Source of the DNA: Bradyrhizobium sp. CSA207
Lineage (GTDB): Bacteria > Pseudomonadota > Alphaproteobacteria > Rhizobiales > Xanthobacteraceae
Direction of reading: 5' to 3'
Length of the DNA: 47,145 nt
Assembly (NCBI RefSeq): GCF_029051685.1
Contig: NZ_JAACFT010000051.1
Location: forward strand, 1-47,145
Shown piece by piece: positions 1 to 8,349 of this stretch. Each line of letters starts with the position of its first letter. Position 1 is the stretch's first letter. A program made the position numbers and the translations under genes. The notes under the pieces were generated by a model. That model had not been told where the DNA came from and searched no databases. It saw nothing but the letters and a program-made list of their open reading frames with translations.

Positions 1-467
1 GCGTGCGGACATTTTGGGATCAGGTGCGCGTGAAGGATTGCGTGCACTTCGTTCTTGATCCGGGTCCGATGCCGCACGACCTGGTAACGCCGGGCGATCA
101 GCCTGCGCAGCCGTTCTGTGGCCGCGTCCGGCGTCCAGATTTCCGGCAGATAGCCGGCCGCGTACAAGCTGGCCAGCGTGCCCGCGTCGACCTTGTCGGT
201 CTTCACATGGGCATGCGCGATTGCCTTCACCTGCAATGGGTTGGCGATGACCACCCGCTTCACGAACGGCGACAGCACCCGTGACACCGCCATGCAGTTG
301 CCGGTCGCTTCGATCACCACCTCGTCTATCGGTTGAAGGCTTTTGCCAAAGCCTTCCAGTGCCGTGCGGGTCATATCGACGCGACCGGCCGGTCGAAGTC
401 TGCCATCTTCCCAGAAAACCACCTCGCCGAAAGTTCGGTGGATATCCATTCCGATTATGCGTCGCAT
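1..467 (-). mobile_element. IS110-family transposase, N-terminal part, cut by window edge
   Basis: The reverse strand is open from an ATG at 467-465 to the left edge (about 155 codons). The ATG is preceded by a strong ribosome site, AGGAGGTG, at 478-471. The protein starts MRRIIGMDIHRTFGEVVFW and contains DEVVIEATGN, VVIANPLQVKAIAHA and KTDKVDAGTLASLYAAGYL. This is the DEDD-type catalytic domain of IS110/IS1111 transposases: the first acidic residue is in GMDIH, the second in IEATGN, and the others in KTDKVDA. The C-terminal transposase_20 part lies outside the window, so I cannot tell whether the element is complete. Confidence 0.85.
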
Positions 468-701
468 TTACACCTCCTGTCATATGACGGGAACGGTGGG
501 CGACACGACAACTACGGATCCGCGCTCACGGCGCAACCGGGCTAGTCGTAGAGGCGGCCAGCTACTAACTCGAGCTCGTAGCTCATCGTACGCATCGGCC
601 TGCCCACACCTTCGTGCTCCCGGTGCCTCTGTCCCGGATGGTCGCACCATACGCCACGATCTTGAAAACCGCAGCCGAACATCAGCACCGAGAATCTTAT
701 A

Positions 702-923
702 CCGGTTACCAACCCGATCGAGCGCCTCAACGGCGAGATCAAGCGGCGCACCGAGGTGGTCGGCATCTTCCCCAACGAAAACGCCATCACTCGCCTCATC
801 GGAGCGATCCTGCTCGAACAGAACGATGAGTGGGCGGTCCAGCGCGCCCGCTACATGACGCTGGAAACCATCGCCCCGTTGAGCGATGATCCGACCGTCA
901 GCCTTCCGGCTATCGCCAGCTGA
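702..923 (+). pseudogene. IS256-family transposase, C-terminal remnant
   Basis: The frame reads TNPIERLNGEIKRRTEVVG, then IFPNENAITRLIGAILLEQ, and ends at a TGA at 921-923 after SLPAIAS. This matches the last 70 or so residues of Mutator/IS256-type transposases (about 400 aa when intact), including the catalytic-end NPIERLNxEIKRR block. No 5' part is recognisable between here and the IS110 gene, so this is a truncated remnant. The sequence just after the stop, near 958-990, resembles the end of such elements. Confidence 0.8.
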
Positions 924-1084
924 CCTGCCCGGCTCCTGCCGGTGAGCGCGGTGACCCGCCGTCAGCTACACCATGCCAGGGGACACGATCGAAGTCCTCG
1001 CATTCGAACGTGTATCTGTTCGCGAACCAATAGTCGTCTTGGTCGGCCTTCTCCCGAGCACGGGCGGTCTCGATCGGTTCGAAG

Positions 1085-1303
1085 TTATACGCATCCGTGT
1101 GGTAGCGTTCTGGCTTCCTTCGCGGAAAGTCCGGGGGCAGCCCGAGCAATGTCGAAGGCTCGCTCGCACGCATGTGGATTGGCCCGATCCAACATCCAGA
1201 CGTGTTTTTCGCACTCGCGGATGGCACCGGCTTCCTGTAGTACCGCGATGGCCCAGCAGCGCGGCGTCCGGACCGGCGGCAGTCTCTCTTTATTCATCGG
1301 CAT
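1085..1303 (-). CDS. Small hypothetical protein (72 aa)
   Basis: Start ATG at 1303 with an AGGAG ribosome site about 8 nt upstream. The protein contains CWAIAVLQEAGAIRECEKH and DRANPHACERAFDIARAAPG. A clearly related sequence, with GAILECEEHGW and DRADPHARQEA, is encoded in the decayed gene at 45113-45380, so this is a small two-copy family near both ends of the window. I do not recognise a function. The conserved core E-C-E-x-H-x-W/V and D-R-A-[DN]-P-H-A could be structural or metal-binding, but this is a guess. An acidic frame downstream on the same strand (about 945-1135) may be a remnant of a neighbouring gene. Confidence 0.5.
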   Translation of the reverse strand: MPMNKERLPPVRTPRCWAIAVLQEAGAIRECEKHVWMLDRANPHACERAFDIARAAPGLSAKEARTLPHGCV

Positions 1304-1562
1304 CGAACCACTCCTGCCGAGCGAATCTCTTTCGGCCGCCCGTGTATTCTCGGCGGGTAGCACGGAGCAGGGGTTCCGAATTGCCAAAGCAGGACTTGTG
1401 CACGTGTTCCTTGGCGGGCATTTCGCCTCCGATAGCCAAGACGCGCCTCTCCCGCGGTCGAGCCGTCGGGCTTGACCTTTTCCGATAGAAAGATGCGTTT
1501 GCGGATCATTTGATGGTTGAATGGTATGCAAACGGATCAATTAGTTGACAGCTTTGACCTGA

Positions 1563-1600
1563 AAAGATACCTTTGCGTTCCCTTGCTGGAAGAAAGATAC
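1563..1600 (+). promoter_or_regulatory. Direct repeat AAAGATAC x2, possible HipB operator
   Basis: The octamer AAAGATAC occurs at 1563-1570 and again at 1593-1600, exactly 30 bp apart (about three helical turns), directly in front of hipB. HipB-type repressors bind repeated operators in their own promoter, so this is a candidate site. The assignment rests only on position and spacing. Confidence 0.35.
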
Positions 1601-1611
1601 GAAAACAGATC

Positions 1612-1929
1612 ATGGAACGGAACTCAGAAGCGACCCATCACCTAGGACGGCTTCTCCGGGACGCGAGGAAACAAGCGGGCCTGACTCAACAGCAGGTGGC
1701 CGAACGCGCAGGCATTTCCAGGCCACGTTACCGGGATATCGAGCAAGGCGATGCTGCTGCGCGGGCAAACACGCTTATCAACGTCGCGCGAGCGCTCGGC
1801 ATGGAGTTGATGCTGATCCCACAAGCAATGGTCCCTGGCGTCAACGCTCTGCTTCGCCCTTCCGACGACGAAGACCGACCGGCATTCACAACCGACGCGG
1901 ATGATGAGTACCCAATTCCGCGCCCCTAA
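1612..1929 (+). CDS. hipB: HipB-like XRE-family antitoxin/repressor
   Basis: A protein of 105 aa from the ATG at 1612; an in-frame upstream start at 1573 is possible. Residues of about 10-65 form a helix-turn-helix: LGRLLRDARKQAGLTQQQVA, then ERAGISRPRYRDIEQGDAAA. The gene overlaps the start of the hipA gene by 29 nt, the usual arrangement of hipBA modules. HipB proteins bind HipA and the module's own promoter, which neutralises the kinase and represses transcription. The acidic tail (DDEDRPAFTTDADDEYPIP) is longer than in E. coli HipB. The fold is clear; toxin-antitoxin activity is inferred from the neighbour. Confidence 0.82.
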   Translation: MERNSEATHHLGRLLRDARKQAGLTQQQVAERAGISRPRYRDIEQGDAAARANTLINVARALGMELMLIPQAMVPGVNALLRPSDDEDRPAFTTDADDEYPIPRP

Positions 1930-3178
1930 TACCATCCAGTCGCTGGACGTGTTCCTTCAAGACCTCAAGGTCGGAACGGTCGTACGTACGCCAGGCGATT
2001 TTAACGCCTTCAGTCTCGACCCAGCCTATCGAGCCATGGAAGGGCCTCCGATCTTGAGCCTCTCGTTGCGCTCCGCCGATGGAGGCCTTCGCAAGGACCC
2101 GAAGCCTGCAGCGCACATGCTGCCGGCGTTCTTCGCAAACATGTTGCCCGAGGACAAGCTCCGCGAGGCGATGGAAAAACACCATGCGGGATTCGTGAGG
2201 CAGGGAAACGACTTCGATCTATTGGCGGCGCTCGGCACGGACTTGCCAGGCGCGGTGCGCGTCGTACCGAGCGACGGCAGCACTACGATAGCGGCTCGAG
2301 AAAATCCACGCGAGATCAAAGCTCGGTTTTCCTTGGCGGGAGTTCAGATGAAGCTTTCCGTGATGAAGAACACGGGCAAGGGGAGCGGGCTGACTTTGCC
2401 AATCGGCGACGAGCAAGGTCAGTACATCGCAAAATATCCTTCGACCAATCTGGTAGGATTGTCGGAAAACGAGTTCGTCATCTTAGCGTTGTCCGCCGCG
2501 CTCGGAATGGATGTACCGGAACGCGAGCTTGTAGAAAAATCCGATTTCGAGGGAATACCCGAAGAGTTCAACACTCTGTCGACCGGCAAGGTCCTGCTGG
2601 TGAAACGTTTCGACCGAGGACCCGCAGGCACCCGAATTCACATCGAAGACTTCGCTCAAATCTTCGGCCGGCAGCCGTCCAAAAAATATGATGACGCTTC
2701 GTACCACGACATCGCCTCCGCGCTGAACGTGGCGGTGTCGACAGGCGCCGCACTAGAATTCGTTCGCCGAGTGGCCCTTGCCGCGCTTGTCGGCAACGGC
2801 GACATGCACTTGAAGAATTGGTCCACGATATATCCGGGCGACGGTTGCACTCCGGCGATCGCCCCCGTGTACGACGTCCTATCGACCACCGCATATTTTC
2901 CAAAGGACGATATGGCCTTGTCCTTGGGAGGAGAGAAATCGTTCAAGGCGCTTACTGCAAACCGCTGGCGAAAGTTTGCCAATCGGGCGCGGCTGCCCGA
3001 ACCGGCGGTCATCTCGGCCGTCGAGGAAGTCGTGTCGTCGACGAACGATCATTGGTGGAATCTCCCGGAGCGGGATGTCGTCCCGACCGCCGTCCTCGAG
3101 AAGATCGATGCCAAAATCAGGGAGATGAGCTTGGTTCTAGATCCCGGCCACGCTCCGAAGTCTTTGCCTACTCGCTGA
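1901..3178 (+). CDS. hipA: HipA-like serine/threonine kinase toxin
   Basis: A protein of 425 aa, normal for HipA, starting at tandem ATGs (1901 and 1904). Visible features are the N-terminal HipA domain (residues about 10-120), the FSLAGVQMK loop (S144 is the counterpart of the autophosphorylated Ser150 of E. coli HipA), the catalytic loop NGDMHLKN (D301) and the metal-binding YDVLS (D325). Family members phosphorylate glutamyl-tRNA synthetase or other targets and induce dormancy; the target here is unknown. All key residues are present and the frame is unbroken, unlike most neighbours, so the module looks functional and may help keep the island. Confidence 0.88.
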   Translation: MMSTQFRAPNTIQSLDVFLQDLKVGTVVRTPGDFNAFSLDPAYRAMEGPPILSLSLRSADGGLRKDPKPAAHMLPAFFANMLPEDKLREAMEKHHAGFVRQGNDFDLLAALGTDLPGAVRVVPSDGSTTIAARENPREIKARFSLAGVQMKLSVMKNTGKGSGLTLPIGDEQGQYIAKYPSTNLVGLSENEFVILALSAALGMDVPERELVEKSDFEGIPEEFNTLSTGKVLLVKRFDRGPAGTRIHIEDFAQIFGRQPSKKYDDASYHDIASALNVAVSTGAALEFVRRVALAALVGNGDMHLKNWSTIYPGDGCTPAIAPVYDVLSTTAYFPKDDMALSLGGEKSFKALTANRWRKFANRARLPEPAVISAVEEVVSSTNDHWWNLPERDVVPTAVLEKIDAKIREMSLVLDPGHAPKSLPTR

Positions 3179-3371
3179 AGAGTCGCGCGCATTCAATTTG
3201 ACGAGTTTCGGCGAAGAGCGGGGCCGGCTCGAAAAAATCCACTACGAACGCGGTGTGCGGGTCGACCGGCCCGTTCAGCACGACCTCGATCCGATAGGAA
3301 TGACCGTGCATCCGATGACAGCGATGTGTCTGGGGGAGTTTTGGAAGTCGGTGCGCTGCCTCGAACTTAAA
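3168..3371 (-). pseudogene. queD: queD (6-carboxytetrahydropterin synthase) fragment
   Basis: The reverse strand encodes FEAAHRLPKLPQTHRCHRMH, then GHSYRIEVVLNGPVDPHT and AFVVDFFE. This is the N-terminal zinc-binding part of the QueD/6-pyruvoyl-tetrahydropterin synthase family, with its F-x-A-A-H and H-G-H-S-Y motifs. No start codon precedes FEAAH. After VVDFFE the sequence stops resembling the family and ends at a TAG at 3170-3168. About 45 of the usual 120 or so residues remain, so this is a dead fragment left by a rearrangement. Confidence 0.7.
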
Positions 3372-3439
3372 TAAAGCCCGGCGGATAGTTCGCCCACTCG
3401 GCCAGATGGATGTGACGGGTACTCTGTCGGTGGTCAGGA

Positions 3440-4170
3440 CGGCTGGCGTCCCAGTCGCAGTTGAACCACCCGAGGTCGTATCCCGCGTTGCAGAACACGG
3501 TGCTGCCCCGGGGCCGGTGGATGATAGACTTGACCCAGCGGCCGACGGCCGACCGCATCAACGAGCCGTCGCCGACGATGCCAGCCGACGTAGCGGTCGA
3601 GCGTCTCGACGGTCTGCCGGATGTCGCCGGTGATGATCCCGTCGAGATCGATGTCGGACGGCGAGCCGTCGCTCGATCCGAACGGCCGCCACACGTGCTG
3701 ATGGAGGGCAAGAACATGAGTGACGGCATAGTCGACGTCAAGTGCGCGCGCGCCGAGACCGGAGGCGAGACCATTGCGGATCGAGGTGATGGTGACCAGC
3801 CGCGAGGAGGACCGTGCATCCGAGCGCGTTCGCTACTCGCTGCTGAAATCCCCCGGCCTCAGTCAGCATGTCGCGCATCGTCAGCATGGTGCCCGGGTCG
3901 TTACCGAACGCCGGGAGCTTCGCGCATTCGTGCCTGATGTTGCCCTTGGCCGTGATCATGGAGTACATGGCCCGCGCGTCCTCCAGCGATATCTGGGTCG
4001 ATCACAAAAGTTATGCACAGCCCAAGGTTTCGCGCGCATCGCCAGACCTGTTCGTGGTAGAATGGGTTACGGCGGCGACCGCAGCACGCGTCAGGTCTCT
4101 TGCCACGCCTTTCGCGCTGGTACGAGAGGAACTTCGGTCCGGGCTTGGTCCTGGACTTCCTCGGACTCAC
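3440..4170 (-). pseudogene. Decayed phage-like gene(s), unassigned
   Basis: The reverse strand has protein-like stretches that change frame repeatedly. In order they include NPFYHEQVWRCARNLGLCI, then RAMYSMITAKGNIRHECAK, TMLTMRDMLTEAGGFQQRV, SDIDLDGIITGDIRQTVETL and, in another frame, STVFCNAGYDLGWFNCDWD. At least three frame changes separate them. The NAGYDLGWF piece faintly recalls phage exonuclease/polymerase proteins, but I would not assign it. The first stretch begins right after the stop of the next gene upstream, as in a compact phage operon. Confidence 0.4.
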
Positions 4171-4600
4171 TAGAACCTCCAGGTTGATTTCCCGGGCTTC
4201 GTGTCGTGCATTCGCATCACAGCCTCGTACTGCGGCTGCGGCTCGGTCAGGTAGCCGTTCGCCTCGTAGTAGTCGGACAGCGACGCGAGGAACGTAACGG
4301 TGCTCAGGTCGGTCTGCGCTCGGTCCGTGCCTTGAGATAGGTTCCGATGTTGCCGTCGTATATCTTCTAGGGCTCGGTCTTCGGCCTCCGCTTGCTAGGC
4401 GGAGTTCGGTAGTCGGACGAGGCGGGGGAGCCGTAGGACATGGGCGCCCGAGCCGCGAAGCCGGACACGACATCCTCCCACGTCTTGCCTGCGGAGCGTA
4501 TCAGCTTGTTGGCCATGCGCATGGCGGCGATGGCCTCGCCGTCGTGGTTGGACTCCGTGAGCCTCAGAATCTTGAGCAGGCGCTCGCGGTCTATTATCAT
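4170..4600 (-). pseudogene. Phage-type hypothetical gene with one stop and one frameshift
   Basis: The frame starts at ATG 4600 (MIIDRERLLKILRLTESNHD, then GEAIAAMRMANKLIRSAGK) and meets a TAG at 4369-4367. Beyond it the reading continues in frame as KIYDGNIGTYLKARTERR and, after a one-base shift, as FLASLSDYYEANGYLTEPQP up to a TAG at 4172-4170. The N-terminus resembles the short helical region of DUF2786-like proteins, where a run of leucine- and alanine-rich helices precedes a W-E motif. Together the pieces would make a protein of about 140 aa. Function unknown. Confidence 0.45.
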
Positions 4601-4604
4601 CCCC

Positions 4605-4963
4605 TCTTCCCCTCTTCTCCTCTTCGATGGCCATCGCGAGCCACGTCCTGATCTGCGCTAGGTTCTTGTGACCGACACCCGGAAGAAGCAGCATGTCCCG
4701 GTCGGACATCGCCGCCACCGTCTTCAGATCGATTAGCTCGATCTCGAGATGGCGCATGATGGCGTGACCGCCGCGCATCTGCCACAGCGGTATGAGCACC
4801 GGGCTGAAGAAGTCCAGAAGCACGCCAGTCGGCGCGCCGATAATCGGGATCGACAACTGCAGAGGCCCCGAGCGGTCAGTGACCAGACGACACGTGGCGC
4901 AAAATGCGCACGGAGATCGAGGAGGCTGGCGGCAACGCACAAGCAGATAGCGAGTATCTTCAT
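4605..4963 (-). pseudogene. Small phage-like protein with hydrophobic N-terminus and HhH-like C-terminus, frameshifted
   Basis: From ATG 4963 the reverse strand encodes MKILAICLCVAASLLDLR, a membrane or secretion-like start. The sequence then seems to continue in another frame with IIGAPTGVLLDFFSPVLIPL, followed by LIDLKTVAAMSDRDMLLLPG and VGHKNLAQIRTWLAMAIEEE. The last part resembles a helix-hairpin-helix (L-P-G-V-G-x-K). It may be one broken gene or two overlapping ones, the second starting at ATG 4757. It overlaps the next phage-like gene, again suggesting a former phage operon. Confidence 0.35.
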
Positions 4964-5542
4964 CTGATGCCCGATGTTTGTGGGTTTGCACCTGAGTCTC
5001 CATTTCGAATGAGCCAGGCAGTACGCGACGGCCTGCCGCGTCTGGTCGACCTCGTCGGGGCCCGGTCCCGGCCGGCGTGCGGGTCGGCGACCATCCCGTG
5101 CAAGCGCTTGATGAATCTCATGCAGACGCTGGAGCGTCCACTACAAGATCCCGTAGATGCCAAAGCCAACTTAAGGCCCTGGGGTCCCGCCCTGTTCCCC
5201 GCCGAAGGAAGCAGAAGTGAACGCAAACGACGAGAAGCCAACAAGGGGCAGAGCGGCACAATATGACCGGCAGAACCTAGGTGGCCACGCCACGCACACC
5301 TCAATCGGGGTCCTCGCTATTCTGTTAAGGGCCCCAGACGGTTACGATAGACGGGAGGCGTATGCCTACGGAAAATCGACATGGCAAAAATCAGCTTGTG
5401 AAAAACGTCAACCGGTCGACGCGATCACGGCGATCGACCGGCGCAGACGAACTTACCCGCGGCCGTGCAAGATCGGATCCGGAGAGGGTTGCACTGAGTA
5501 CGCGATTCAGCGAATTTGGAACAGCTCGCGACACGTTCATCC
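4964..5542. other. Gene-poor stretch
   Basis: I see only short overlapping open frames on both strands, with no family resemblance, no consistent ribosome site and no RNA structure. It separates the phage-like remnants from the MATE pseudogene. Confidence 0.5.
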
Positions 5543-6967
5543 ATGAATGAGCCGGACACGGAATTCGCCATCGACAGCGAGCGCAACGTGATGCCCAAGA
5601 AAAACAGCACGTCGATTTATCGGACCCGAATCTCTCGGCGTTATCCTGCGGCTCGCCATTCCATCTGTAGTTGGGTTATCGATTCATGCGCTGCAGCAGC
5701 TCGTCAACGCGATCTTTGTTGCCGCACTTGGCGCACTTGGCACGCAGGCGATCGCAGCTGTCAGCATGACCTTGCCGATCGTGGTCCTGCTCGCTGCAGC
5801 CGGACAGGGGATCGGGGTTGGAACAGCGTCGTTCATATCTCGTCATCTGGGCGCTCGTGAGTACTTAGAGGCGAGTCGAGGCGCAAGTACAGCACTCGCG
5901 CTCACGGCTCCGATCGGCATAGCTACCGTCGCTCTGCTTCCAAATCTGCCAGGGATATTCGCAACGCTCGGAGCAACTCCAACCATCATGCCCGTGGCGC
6001 TCGACTACGCGGGAACGCTTTTGTTTGGGTACACTCTCATGCTTCTAAATATCGTCAGCGGGTTTATTGTCAGAGCCGAAGGCCGTCCACGATTCAGCAT
6101 CTGGGCGATGATGACCGCGTTCTTACTGAACGCTGTGCTTGATCCCGTCTTCATATTCTTGCTTGACCTTGGTGTGCGAGGCGCAGCCCACAGCAACGCT
6201 GGTATCGCAGATCGCTGCTATTGGAATCTATATCACGTATTTTACGAAGCTTGGAGGGACAGTTCTCGTCAGGATATCTCACCTATCGCTGCGAGAAGAT
6301 CGCATCAGACAGCTCGCGTTGGTGGGCGCGCCGGCGACAATAGTATTTTATCTGCGCTTGCCGTTATGCTCTTGTACGGAGCTGCTGCGCCGTTCGGCGA
6401 TGTTTCCATCGCCGCGGTTGGAATAGCTGTGCGAATCTTGATGGTCGGGGCACTATCACCGGGTTCTGTATAGGCGCTCAAGCTATCCTGGGGGCCGGTT
6501 GGGGCGCACGCGACTATGCCCGTATTCTGAAGGCAGCGAAGTTCATGCTCTTCGTGACGGTCGCATTCTCCGTGGTGTATTCTGCGGCCGTTGTCATTTT
6601 TGCAAGGCCTTTGGTGAGCCTATTTAGCGATAACGAGAAGGTCACGGAAATTGCCGTCTCGACCTGCATCGTGTTCCATCTCTTCTTTGGACTGTTTGGG
6701 ATTCAGAGTTTCGTGACGGCAATGCTTCAGTCTTTTGGGAGAGCACGCCTCAGTGAAATTGTGTCCCTGGCGAGGCAGGGGTATCGCTTCATACCGGCCG
6801 TACTGTTATTCCCGGTGGTCGCGGGTATTAACGGACTGTTAGCCAGTCAAGCAATCGCTGAGCTGGGCGCCGGAATGATCGCTCTGTTCGTCATGTTCTA
6901 CCAGTTCGGTGAGCTCAGACGAGCGCTCCGGCGCCGTCCTTCAAGAGCGATCGGGATAGCGGGTTGA
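5543..6967 (+). pseudogene. MATE-family multidrug/metabolite exporter, multiply frameshifted
   Basis: Recognisable MATE segments occur in changing frames: LRLAIPSVVGLSIHALQQLV, TLPIVVLLAAAGQGIGVGTA and SFISRHLGAREYLEASRGAS, all in the frame of ATG 5766. TLVSQIAAIGIYITYFTKLG follows in a second frame (about 6190-6340). LYGAAAPFGDVSIAAVGIA then returns to the earlier frame, and IGAQAILGAGWGARDYARIL up to the TGA at 6965-6967 lies in a third (from about 6465). The probable start is MNEPDTEF at 5543, with another shift before 5640. At least four lesions break a gene of about 470 codons. Intact MATE proteins are 12-helix Na+ or H+ antiporters; this copy cannot make one. Confidence 0.8.
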
Positions 6968-7494
6968 CCTGAGAACGTATGTCATCGAAGCCCAGAGCAT
7001 TGGGCGCAAGCCTCCTGGGAAGCTCGCGGCAAGATGCGCTGCCAGTGGGCACGGATTTGCCGCGCAATCCGCGCAACGTGCTGGCCGCGCTTGCATCGAT
7101 GTCGGCGCGCCGCGGCTTGGCTGTCAGCATATGCCGGCTCCAGAACACGCACACCAGCACATATATCGAGCAGCGTAATAGCCTTTGAAGACGCCTCTCT
7201 CCTGATGCCCCGTGCATGGGGGGCATCGAAATCGAGAATGATCTGCGGCGGATCACTTGGGCGCCTCCAGGAACAGCTTCAGGGGCGCTCCACCACTCCA
7301 AGCTGATCTGGCACTACACTCTGTCGTCTTCAGGGCATTCCTTGAACCACCAAAAAATCCGGTTGCAAAAGAACGCCTCGCCCATGCGCGCTCCGATGCG
7401 CCTCAACAATGTGAGAAAAGCACGCTACGCTCAGGAGAGGTCCTTGCGGTACCCGCTGAGCTGTGCGTCATAAACAGAACGCTGCCATTGTAGC
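6968..7494. other. Gene-poor stretch
   Basis: Only short unsupported frames are visible between the MATE pseudogene and the end of the IclR gene. I see no family resemblance, terminator or repeat. Confidence 0.45.
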
Positions 7495-8184
7495 TCAGCG
7501 CTCGCTTGCAGGCAGCAGACCAATCAGCGCTTTAGCCTCGGACTTCAGAACTTCAATCGCAGCCTTCCGAGCATCTGCATCAAAGCGAGTCCGAATGGCG
7601 GAGACCGAGAGGGCGCCGCGCAATTGGCCATGTATGTCGATCACGGGCACAGCTGCGGCCGCGACCTCAGGATCCCGCTCGCCGATCGAGACGTAGAAGC
7701 CACGATCTCTGATCTTCTTTCCATCGGCTGATGCAGAATCGCGGTAGGCGGTAAGAACACGGCCGGCAGCGCCGCGGTCAATCGGCAATCGCTGACCCTC
7801 TTCGAGGTGATGCCGGACCGAACGCGGAGAATTGACGCGATAAAGACAAATGCGCTCGTCGCCCTCCGCGATGTAGAAGGATGCGGTCTCTCCAGTTGCC
7901 TCGACCAGACGATGGAGCGAGGGTCTGATCAGATCAGCAAGGTCGAGCCCGCGCTGATAGAGCGCCCCAAGGCGCCATAGCTCCGGTCCGGGTCGAAAAA
8001 GTCGGTCAGTACCCCGCACCAGGAATCCATCCGCCTCCAGAGATGCGGCAAGGCGAAGGACTGTGCTCTTGTAGAGGTCAGTCGCATCCGCAATCTCCGT
8101 CAGAGTCATCGCGGCGCGCTCGGGGTCGAACGCCTTAAGGATTGCCAGTGCCCGCGCCACCGCATCAACCCCTGTTCTTACCAT
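7495..8184 (-). CDS. IclR-family transcriptional regulator
   Basis: A protein of 229 aa from ATG 8184, chosen because GGAG lies 7 nt upstream; the frame stays open further upstream to 8271. The N-terminal winged helix-turn-helix is ALAILKAFDPERAAMTLTEI, then ADATDLYKSTVLRLAASLEA. The C-terminal effector domain (about residues 85-225) includes TASFYIAEGDERICLYRVNS and ends GALSVSAIRTRF-. IclR proteins repress or activate adjacent catabolic operons in response to a small acid ligand. The gene is divergent from the ABC-transporter/CoA-transferase operon, with a perfect inverted repeat between them, so it very likely regulates that operon. The ligand is unknown. Confidence 0.88.
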   Translation of the reverse strand: MVRTGVDAVARALAILKAFDPERAAMTLTEIADATDLYKSTVLRLAASLEADGFLVRGTDRLFRPGPELWRLGALYQRGLDLADLIRPSLHRLVEATGETASFYIAEGDERICLYRVNSPRSVRHHLEEGQRLPIDRGAAGRVLTAYRDSASADGKKIRDRGFYVSIGERDPEVAAAAVPVIDIHGQLRGALSVSAIRTRFDADARKAAIEVLKSEAKALIGLLPASER

Positions 8185-8312
8185 CAAATTCTCCGGTTCT
8201 GTTGTGCAGAAGCTATAAATCGGAATCCGCTCCGGAGTCCAGCCAGCTAGTAGAAGCGCCATTCTGCCCACCAGAATACGATTGACTGCTCACTAGACGC
8301 GGTGCTACCGCA

Positions 8313-8339
8313 GTTTCGAAACATAGAACAAGTTCTATG
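8313..8339 (+). promoter_or_regulatory. Inverted repeats in the divergent gap, probable IclR operator
   Basis: A perfect 18-bp inverted repeat, CATAGAACAAGTTCTATG, occupies 8322-8339 (8-bp arms, 2-bp centre). It directly abuts a second palindrome, GTTTCGAAAC, at 8313-8322. It ends 1 nt before the GAG of the ABC gene's ribosome site, so bound protein would block transcription initiation or early elongation. IclR dimers bind short near-palindromes of about this size. The symmetry is seen; the identity of the binding protein is inferred. Confidence 0.6.
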
Positions 8340-8349
8340 GAGTGAAACA

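Noticed and set aside
3440..3700. NAGYDLGWF segment as a DNA polymerase/exonuclease
   Set aside because: Similarity is too short and the surrounding frame is broken; left as unassigned phage-like sequence.
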